Origin: Apoderus coryli
Taxonomy: Eukaryota; Arthropoda; Insecta; Coleoptera; Attelabidae
Assembly: GCA_911728435.2 (NCBI GenBank)
Contig: OU452198.1
Span: forward strand, 3,596,001-3,660,000
Direction of reading: 5' to 3'
Length of the DNA stretch: 64,000 bases
Of this stretch, positions 56,601 through 64,000 are shown in pieces. The notes beneath the pieces are model-generated. The model saw nothing but the letters and a program-made list of their open reading frames with translations. It did no database searches and was not told the origin of the DNA. Within the stretch, counting starts at the first letter, position 1, and the number at the start of each line of letters is the position of its first letter. Position numbers and translations under genes: made by a program.

Positions 56601-59600
56601 GAAAGGCGTCGTCGTGGCGACTTGATACAGACGTATAAGGTTCTTAGCGGACATTACACAATAAACTTGGATCTTTTTCATCTTAATCGAAATCCGAACC
56701 TACGTGGTAACAGCAAGAATTTGCGCAAAGAAAGATGCGCCAAGCTCGCTCGAAGAAACTTTCTGTCAAATAGAGTGGTATATGCGTGGAATGATATGTC
56801 GGAGGAGGTTGTATCAGCGCCAACAGTGAATAGTTTTAAGAACAGACTGGACATTACGCTTAAAGATCGGGGCAGCTGCATGGTCCACTACTCGTTATAG
56901 TAAATCGTCGTCTTTTTATGCACTGAGCCGCGTTTTATCTTTTACAAATCGGGCGACAATCTCATCGGTTTCACCGCTTACTGTCTGAACTAATAATAAT
57001 AATAAATTCGGTAACATTTAAAGGAAACATTTTTGGAAGAACCTTTGGAGAAAAAACTCCAAATTTACAGAGAAATTTCATGGAAAAGCTCCGTTATTGA
57101 TTCTGAACTTATTGAATTCTCAAGCTTCACGTTCATGTCTAGCGAATGCCAAAAAAAAACTGGGATTAGTGGAAATAACTTGCAAATAATTAAGCAATTG
57201 TTAATTTCCTTTGAAGAAGTAATAATAAACGTAAAACGGAACTATACGATCGAATAATTAACTTACCCTTGCAGCTGCCATCATCGGTCTGGGACCTCTG
57301 AATCGACCATCACGCCACATCGGCGATGGCTGTGGCACATATGGATTATCCACAGCTGCTGGTGGTAACCGTTGACCCATCATTAGAGGATGACCTGGAG
57401 CAGTTAACATGGGTGTGGGTAAAACGGCCGACGCTGTGGCATCGACCGTGGTACCTGTTATTAATACATCTAATATGAATACACGATGTTATGCTCATGG
57501 ATTAGACAAACTCCGGAAGGGTAGATTTGATATAAAAAAAGATTTATTCACCCCCAATGTTATGGCAAGCTTAACCGAACTGTGAACACTACAACATCGC
57601 ATGTTGTATACGTTTATCCGAAGCAATGAGTGCTTTTTCGCACTCATTTTACTGTTCAAACAGAAGGAGCTATTTTCGCATCGACTGTGCCGCAACTGTG
57701 GCTGTTCGGTTTGAAACAAACGTAGCAACGTCAGGGTTGTCGCACGTAACTTTTTATTTCTTCTTTTTTGCACTCAATCCAAGCACCACCCAACTCCAAA
57801 AACAGCTCGAGGTGCCTGGGTTAGAGCAAGATCCGCCGAGGCACAGCCGACGACGCAATTGCTACACCGTCCCTGAGGGTTAATAATTCAAGAATAACTG
57901 TGACAAGGTTCACAAAAAACCATAAGAATCCTTGAAACCATAGAGCGAGCAAGATAAGCGGTCTAGTTCCATCTAATACAATTCCACCTATACAGACCGT
58001 TCAGGAATTAACGAAAAGGAATATTGAAACTCGTGAAGATTTCTCTACGAGGATGCAAGTTATTTTGGAGAATAATTTAGCGAAGAATCTAATTTTCATT
58101 TAAATTTAACCAACCGTTAATTCTAACCGCAGATGATCCAAGATTTGTTGGTGCCACAACTATGCAGAAAGACGAACACGTCCATGGTTGTGGTTTCAGC
58201 AAGATGGTGTTTTCTAAGACTGATTTCAGGTTATGAAGAACTCCCGCGCCATCCCCAGGGTCCAAAACCCGATTATATCACTTCCCTTGAACATTTTAGC
58301 TTGGAACACTCAACATCAACAAACATATCGAAACCAATGATTGGCTACGTGATTGCAAGAATCGCCATTGAGCAAATGAAAAAAAAAATGGAACTCAGCT
58401 ACTACAATGGGGAATCTGAATAATTGTCGTTGTCGTAATCGAGAACCTGGAACTAAACGTCACATTGTTCTAACGAACAGTAAGTACCTATGCAGTCTAA
58501 ACTATGGAAAAGATAATAGACGAATACCTAAGAAGCGAAGCTTTAAATAGGAAACCGCTTCACAAAAGGCAATTCGCCTACCAAGCGGGAAAATCTACGA
58601 TTAATGCCCTGCACTTCTTAGTAAAAGACATCGAGAAGTCATTTAAGGCAAAAGAAGTATCCTTATGTGCCTTTATCGATATAGAGGGTGCTTTTGACAA
58701 TACCTCGCATGAATCCATCAGTAGAGCACTAGAAGAGAGGAGAGTCGACTCCTCACTGGTGCAATGGATTCAGGCAATTTTGAAAGACCGTGTCATTACG
58801 GCTGAAATAGGAGAAGTGTCTGTAACAGTGACAGCGGCTAGGGGATGCCCACAAGGCGGTGTATTGTCCCCTCTTCTATGGCCACTAGTGCTGGATCATC
58901 TCATTTCAAAAATGGATAGGGCAGGCTTTACTCTGCAAGGCTACGCCGACGACATTGTTCTCACAGTTCAGGGAAAACACACATCGGTTATATCCAACCA
59001 CATGCAAATTGCATTAAACAAAATTAAAAACTGGTGCGAATATAAATCCGAAAAAATCAGTGTTGGTACCATTCACGAGAAAGAAAAAGGTGGACATTAT
59101 TAACCCCCCTCTCAGCGGTGAGCAAATTTGCCTTTCGGACAAAGTCAAATACGTGGGAGTAATCCTGGATAAACGACTAATCTGGAATCAGCATATAGAG
59201 AAAACCATATCGACAGCCACAGCGGGCATATGGACGTGTCACAGGCTACTCGGTAGGACTTGGGGGCTAAAGCCAAAGCTCACATACTGGGTGTACCAAA
59301 CAGTCATTAAACCCATGGTTACATACGCCTCATTAGTATGGTGGCCAAAAGTTAATATTAAGCATACACAATGCCGTCTTCAAAAGTTGCAACGGCTTGA
59401 ATGTTTAGGGATAACAGGGGCAATGCGAACTTGCCCCACAGCAGCGATGGAAACGTTGCTGCATCTGATACCTTTGCCTGTCCTAGTCAAAAAATAAGCA
59501 GCAATTAGCGCTCTGAAACTGGCACAGGTAATGGAATACAAATCTGGCGAGCTAGGGAATCCTGAATCTAATACCTTTGGAAAACCGTCGGACGCTTTGC

Positions 59601-62600
59601 CACGCAAACATGATTTTGAAATCCCATTTGAAGTGGTCATTGCAGACCGTCAAAAATGGCTAAATGGGGAACCACGATTCCCAGAAAACACATCCGTCTG
59701 GTATACGGATGGTTCAAAAGGAATAGAAGGGAACACAGGCATGGGAGTATACGGGCCTAATTGCAGGCTCTCTGAATCTCTCGGGAAAAGTCCCACTATA
59801 TTCCAAACAGAGATCAACGCTATTAATCGTTTTGCTCAAGAATGCCTGCAGAGAGGCATCCCGGAACGGCAGATCAATATTATGTCAGACAGTCAAGCTG
59901 CATTAAAAGCACTGAGGTCTTACACCTTCACGTCAAAGCTAGCATGGGAATGCAAACAGACCCTAAAGCAACTGGCAGCTCAGGGGAAAAAGATTACTCT
60001 GACATGGGTGCCAGGACATGAAGGCATACAGGGGAACGAAGCGGCGGACCAACTTGCAAAAGCAACCCATCTTTGACCTGCAAAAAAGCCATATGAACGA
60101 AGAACTTCGGAGATGGGAAAAGGAACAACTTAAGTCCTACTGGAGAAACACTCCAGGCCTAAGACAATCGAAAAGGTTTATCAAACCTTCAGAGGCCAAC
60201 GCAGGGAAGCTTATCCAACTGGAGAGAAGCGACCTAAGGCGAATTACAGGCCTTTTTACGGGACACCACCCAGTGAAGTACCATCTCAAAAAGATGGGCC
60301 TAACCGAGGACGACACTTGTCGGTTTTGCGAAGACGCAACAGAGACAACAGAACACGTGCTCTGTGAATGCATGGCACTTTTCTGCAAAAGGCTAAAACA
60401 CCTTGGAGGGGTGACCCTAACACCCGACGAGGCAAGGAATTCAGCCCCCAGAGAAATCATCAACTTTATGAAAAGTGTGGGACAGCTGGGCAATTCATAG
60501 ATTAGAGTCATTCACAAAAGATCTTCTGCAGGTCGAAGTGAGGGCAGTCCAAACCGCCTAAACGACTCCGATTAAACAATCTACCTATGCAGTCTCCAGT
60601 GATTATTGGTCTGTTCCAAACCCACCGAGGGCCGTTCAAGAACGGTAATTTTCTTGCGCAGTGGTCTTGTGAGTTGCGCAGTGCACTGATTTGGTGTTGG
60701 GAGTGGTAATATGACCGTTCTTGGATGGTTTTCAATGGAGTTGGAACAGACCTATTGATCACCAAAATGCGGCATTACGGGCAGGAATCGTACAGTATTG
60801 ATGAAAGGAATAAAGGAAATTTCAAAATGGACCTACTTAAACATACCCCGAGTTTGTCTAACCGTCAGCCCAACACTTTGTATTTATTAAAATAACATTT
60901 AAAAGATTCAACATCCTTAAATTATTAACTCTTCACTTGGGAAAGAGGAGACTGACTAACACTTCAATATGATGATTATGATAAAAGATTGCGACAGATA
61001 TTATTGAATTGTGTGGATTAAATTAAAGGACTCTGCTTTTTTGAATTAAACAATGCCCATTCGATTTGCAAAGTAAAATATAAACTTACCGTTGGGATTA
61101 TAAGTGAGGACACGTGACAATGCGGCATCCTCTAACACCACCGGATCAACTCCGTGATCAAACGGACACATTTCCCCTCGCATACAATAGCCTTTAATGT
61201 CGAAATCGCGGCAACGCCGTTTCGCACCATTATCCGGTTGAACGACAACACTAGATACAGTTTGACTGCTGAAATATCAACAAAATACAAATAGAATCTT
61301 CAATAGTAACAATAAAAGTTCATACGAACCTGCTAGTCAATCGTAAATCCAAATTATCTCCATGATTTGAGTCCTGTGTCGGTGTACCAGGTCTTGAGCC
61401 GTGCTCTTTATCCTTTTTATCTGTCCGCTTTTCCAAGGACCTACTTCGACTTCTACTACCCGCCACTCCTCGTCCATAACGACTCCTATGACCGTGTCGT
61501 GAAAGTAAAGGACTTCTGGACCTTGAACGACCTCCACGTAATTCTCTTGGTAGAGATGGAGACCTTCGCCGCTGTTCGTATCGTCGGTTAGGCGGTGGTG
61601 ATTTCTGTCGCCATGATCGTGGTGGACGATCCCTTTTTTCCCGATCTAAACGATACTGATCACGTTCACGAGACTTTTCCCGTGATCGTGACCGTTTCGA
61701 CCTGTCCCAGGAACGAGATCGAGACCGATTACGAGACAGTGAACGATGTCGAGAACGACGACGTGGTGGCCGTTCCTCTTTTTCCTGAAATTAGATTTAC
61801 CTTGTTTCTAGTTGTCTGGTTGAAGGTCAGTAATAAAATATCATTGATTCCCATGTCGACCTTTCGAATTACAATAGTTTAACAAAAACTCACGTGTATG
61901 GTTACTTACATTTTCAGAATTCCTCCTTGCCTTTACCACCATGTCTCTGCTCCCACTAGTACTACTCACAGTAGTTGTTGTGGAGGAAGTTGGTAAAGTT
62001 ATTTTCTCCTTATTACTGACCGTTGTGGTTACAACTTCCGGTTCCTTATCATCATTTTGTATCGCTGCCCCATTTACAGCTTCATTTAAATTTGGCAATT
62101 CGCTTGGCTGAACAATAACTTTGGTCTCTTTAATTTCTTTCGGTGGTTTAATAATGTTTGGATTAGGCGGATTTGTGTTTGGTATCACGGGCGTTAAGAT
62201 GTAGTCCTTTGTGGCCAATGTTTGAAATACTAGATTGACGAAATTTTCAGTTTCTGAAAATACAACACATTCATGTATTTCTAGCAAACAATACGAAATA
62301 TGTAGGATCCCAGAGTTCTTTTAGATCTAGATCACTTATAGCTTACCAGATTCAAGAAATACATCTAACTGATCCACCATACTTTTCCTTAATTCTTCCT
62401 CTGATTTATCCTTTTTTATTAGAGCTAACACATATTTAGCTAACGCTGCAGGATCAGCCTCACACCTATAATAAAACATTGAGGTTAATTCAGATACCTA
62501 ATTCCGCTTGGATAAGTAGCGTTATTCCCAAACATAATTTTATCGATTTTGGTAACTGATCATATTAATAAAACAACGATGAATTTGAATAACTATAAAC

Positions 62601-62725
62601 GTGTTAAATAATATGTTTACAGAAACTTTGCTATACAATTGAATATTAGGGGTCATCAAAACTCACATAGGTTTCAGAACAGCTGTCAGCCAAGTCTTAA
62701 ACGAATCTATTTGATCCACAATCAT
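47617..62725 (-). CDS. RBM26: RBM26/27 (Drosophila swm) RNA-binding protein
   Basis: Nuclear RNA-binding protein; relatives act with the PAXT/PPC RNA-decay machinery. Fifteen coding exons, all in frame, 1058 aa: 62725-62667, 62465-62347, 62253-61910, 61784-61330, 61268-61090, 57454-57267, 55382-54875, 51937-51603, 51545-51410, 51347-51201, 51145-50948, 50763-50591, 50493-50380, 50273-50133, 47697-47617. Order of domains: PWI-like fold (MIVDQIDSFKTWLTAVLKPM, then EEELRKSMVDQL), Arg/Ser-rich stretch in exon 4, CCCH finger CRDFDIKGYCMRGEMCPFDH in exon 5, Pro-rich exon 6, His/Asn-rich then RRM (SLELKKVP, IVNIQVQF, AALITF, AVLNNRFIKVFWHNP) in exon 7, coiled-coil exons 8-11, a second RRM-like region in exons 12-13, and an acidic tail ending DRSWRR. 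Large introns hold LINEs and a TIR element. Confidence 0.95.
48128..48371. mobile_element. 244-bp foldback with hammerhead-like arms
   Basis: Arms 48128-48189 and 48309-48371 mirror each other: TCGCTCTATGCGTCACTAAC on the left, GTTAGTGACGCATAGAGCGA on the right. Next to the right arm the plus strand reads CTGATGA, C, a hairpin GAAGC...GCTTC, then GAAATGTGTTT. The left arm, read on the minus strand, ends GCTTCGAAACATGTTTG. It lies in the last RBM26/27 intron. Confidence 0.75.
48521..49534 (+). mobile_element. LINE fragment with intact RNase H frame
   Basis: A 337-codon open frame holds RNase H residues in order: EIFTDGSKKE, CTAEIIAIKR, IIFSDSRAALMKL and WVPSHCGIKGNEIADQLA. A C-terminal CECGEEETLQHIFFEC zinc-like motif follows. 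It is a different family from the 36-39 kb copies. RT is missing, so it is a 5'-truncated copy. The 3' part runs to an AAATACATACATACTT tail at about 49695-49710. It lies antisense in RBM26/27 intron 14. Confidence 0.88.
51938..52269. other. RBM26/27 intron 7, right after exon 8
   Basis: Intron sequence with no recognised element. Confidence 0.4.
52270..52690 (+). mobile_element. LINE linker/RT fragment
   Basis: DAFWRFLNSRRDSSGDL, then FATDFQSIYSDGQLD, then (after a frameshift) RRSAGRDGIP and LQSSNPSG-like sequence match the linker between endonuclease and RT in Jockey-like LINEs. Broken frames, no catalytic motifs. Antisense within RBM26/27 intron 7. Confidence 0.6.
52691..53389. other. RBM26/27 intron 7 sequence
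   Basis: GC-richer patches (52700-53050) look like old repeat debris, but no protein or border could be recognised. Confidence 0.35.
53390..54667. mobile_element. 1.28-kb element with about 310-bp terminal inverted repeats
   Basis: The ends are TTAAGGGTGGACAGG and CCTGTCCACCCTTAA. The arms mirror each other for about 310 bp, including CAGGAAATAAT, TAACTATACCGCTAGGGGGC and AAAAATGCATTTTTATTGAA, with roughly 10% differences. The central 650 bp shows no transposase. A truncated relative is at 10257-10345. It lies in RBM26/27 intron 7, about 200 bp from the exon 7 donor. Confidence 0.85.
55550..57015 (+). mobile_element. CR1-like LINE, RT largely intact
   Basis: A 386-codon open frame (55740-56900) starts at GFMPRRSVESNLLE and includes all later RT motifs: VYLDFEKAFDKVPS (A), HSGVPHGSVLGPLLFLVYI (B, with His for the usual Gln), SLFADDSILFCDP (C), then KDLGVIITNDLKW and a C-terminal NRVVYAWNDMSEEVVSAPTV block. 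The upstream RT start (55550-55740) is in other frames. The 3' end has a TAATAATAATAATAAA tail at 56990-57005. The endonuclease is absent. Antisense in RBM26/27 intron 6. Confidence 0.88.
58499..60581 (+). mobile_element. 5'-truncated LINE with RT and RNase H, 14-bp target duplication
   Basis: TACCTATGCAGTCT flanks it at 58485-58498 and 60582-60595. The RT part (58504-59103) holds SLCAFIDIEGAFDNTSHE (A), ARGCPQGGVLSPLLWPLVLD (B) and LQGYADDIVLTVQ (C). A frameshift near 59085, a stop at about 59495 and a deletion near 60060 break the protein. The RNase H part is near-identical to the copies at 36318 and 38356. It is the longest copy of the family here and antisense in RBM26/27 intron 5. Confidence 0.93.
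60596..61089. other. RBM26/27 intron 5, left of exon 5
   Basis: Intron sequence with no recognised gene or repeat. Confidence 0.45.
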
Positions 62726-63565
62726 GTTAAATAGTTTATACACCAAAACAAATATCCACTATATCACAATTTGAAGAAATATTTACAAAAATATAGTTCC
62801 ACTAGTAGATTATAATATTTAAATCTTATCACAAAACGAACCACTTTTTTACAAAATGGAATAATGCAAAATGCAAATAAAGTGTGAAGTATGAAGTATG
62901 ACTTTTATTTTTCTTACTTTCCGAATTTCTACCAACGCAAGGAAACAAAAATAACCAGATATTTATAGAATAGTCTGCGCATGTGGCCAACTCAAAATAG
63001 AAAACCAGCGACACAAATAGAATGCAGTGCCTTGGTTCTAGTTATAGGGTTTCTCAAAATGTTCAAGCCAGGATTTCTATAAGCAAAAACATTGTCTTTA
63101 TAAACAACAATGGCAAATATTAATAATAATGTGTACATTTAGATTTATTATTATTATTTAGCTTTATTCGGGTTTGGAAATTAGAACCGTTCTCGACTGT
63201 TTGAGAACTGCGCCGAATTGGTTGCGCCGTGGATAAAATTTTCGGACCGTTCTATTACTGTTCAAAATTGTGAACTCAAACAGAAATAATAATATATAAC
63301 CTAACTTTAATTTGTAAGCAATAAAATAAGAGCAAAACATTATTGTTGTACCTATTCATTTTCTTTTCGTTGTATTTGGATTTTTCAATTTCATTTAAAA
63401 TGGGTGTGAACGTAAGTTAACAAAGCATAAAAACTTCATGAAGAGAAAATACATATGTTTAATATAATTATCATTGTCTTCTTTTAGATATACTAAATAT
63501 ATATAAAATATAATTTTTTTTTCTGAATGAATATTTAGTATACCATTTTAAATATAGTGTAGTAG
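62726..63565. other. upstream region of RBM26/27
   Basis: It contains the expected 5' UTR and promoter side of the minus-strand gene. No conserved coding sequence is seen. AT-rich, with no clear TATA element that could be assigned. Confidence 0.4.
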
Positions 63566-64000
63566 TACGAGGCACGTTTTTATAGTAAGTACCGTTTTGC
63601 GATTCCGCCGCCGCAGCGCTACGGTCGGCGTTCCGCGCATGCGCGCTGTTTACCTACATCTCTTGTCTACGCACTGACGCTACAGTTTGATTCCTCATTG
63701 TATACGTTGTTTCTGAGTGTTTAAGATGCCTCCGACAATCGTGATTCCCGCCGATTGTGAAGTACGGGCTGTTATACGATTTCTTAGTGCTAAAGGCGTA
63801 AAACCGATCGATATTCATCGTGAGATCTGTGAAGTTTACGGACAAAACATTATGAGTGATGGAATGGTAAGGAAATGGGTGAGAGCATTTAAAGATGGCC
63901 GCACAAATGTGCATGATGAAGAACGGAGTGGGCGTCCTTCAAGACGATAACGAAGTCAAAACATTTGTGATACAGTGGTTAACAAGTCAGGCGGCAGAAT
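63566..64000 (+). mobile_element. mariner-family transposon, 5' end, cut by window edge
   Basis: TACGAGGCACGTTTTTATAG at 63566 looks like a mariner-type terminal repeat beginning next to TA. The gene begins MPPTIVIPADCEVRAVIRFL (63726) and continues with the HTH region VKPIDIHREICEVYG, then MVRKWVRAFKDGRTNVHDEE and RSGRPS, matching the Mos1-type HTH domain. A stop follows SGRPSRR, after which the frame reads RSQNICDTVVNKSGGR, so the copy is probably damaged by a small indel. The catalytic domain lies beyond the window. Confidence 0.8.

Noticed and set aside
61337..61882. Open frames overlapping RBM26/27 exon 4 on both strands
   Set aside because: Shadow frames of the Arg/Ser-rich exon; only the frame giving RRRSRHRSLSRNRSRS-type sequence joins the neighbouring exons.

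Overview
This is an AT-rich, intron-rich, transposon-dense stretch of animal nuclear DNA, most likely from an insect. GT..AG introns, 15-exon genes, P-element-like, mariner and non-LTR elements, and close similarity to arthropod versions of three conserved proteins support this. The order cannot be fixed from sequence alone; a beetle or a hemipteran would both fit.

Three conserved host genes can be assembled exon by exon, and every splice junction keeps frame. (1) 10113-26941 (+): myo-inositol oxygenase (MIOX), 6 coding exons, 293 aa, all six iron ligands present. (2) 34510-40455 (+): SLC35F6-type EamA/DMT transporter, 7 coding exons, 380 aa. (3) 47617-62725 (-): RBM26/27 (Drosophila swm) RNA-binding protein, 15 coding exons, 1058 aa, with PWI-like N-terminus, RS-rich stretch, CCCH finger, RRM and acidic tail. 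A weaker model at 888-1871 (-) is a small secreted protein with three exons. The three main genes are functionally unrelated: inositol catabolism, membrane transport and nuclear RNA metabolism.

Most of the rest is repeats. 0-10 kb: a perfect 77-bp palindrome, a P-like element with an 8-bp target duplication, and a 3.7-kb minisatellite with inverted blocks and 731-bp and 489-bp segment duplications. 10-27 kb: MIOX introns carry LINE debris, a broken mariner-type transposase, tRNA-like modules, a frameshifted THAP gene, a degenerate P-type transposase and a second P-like element. 27.2-29.6 kb: a complete 2412-bp DNA transposon with TTA duplications, terminal inverted repeats and an uninterrupted 566-aa protein. 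31-34 kb: foldback elements nested in one another. 35.8-39.4 kb: one SLC35F6 intron holds two near-identical LINE fragments in opposite orientation. 42.5-45.2 kb: a hAT-like MITE, a 318-bp tandem unit with a hammerhead-ribozyme-like fold, and a reverse transcriptase fragment. 47.6-62.7 kb: RBM26/27 introns hold four LINE fragments and a long-TIR element. A mariner enters at the right edge.

The leading candidates for something new are the hammerhead/retrozyme-like repeat at 43.1-43.5 kb (with related hammerhead-like motifs in three other repeats), the 2.4-kb autonomous-looking transposon, and the minisatellite block.
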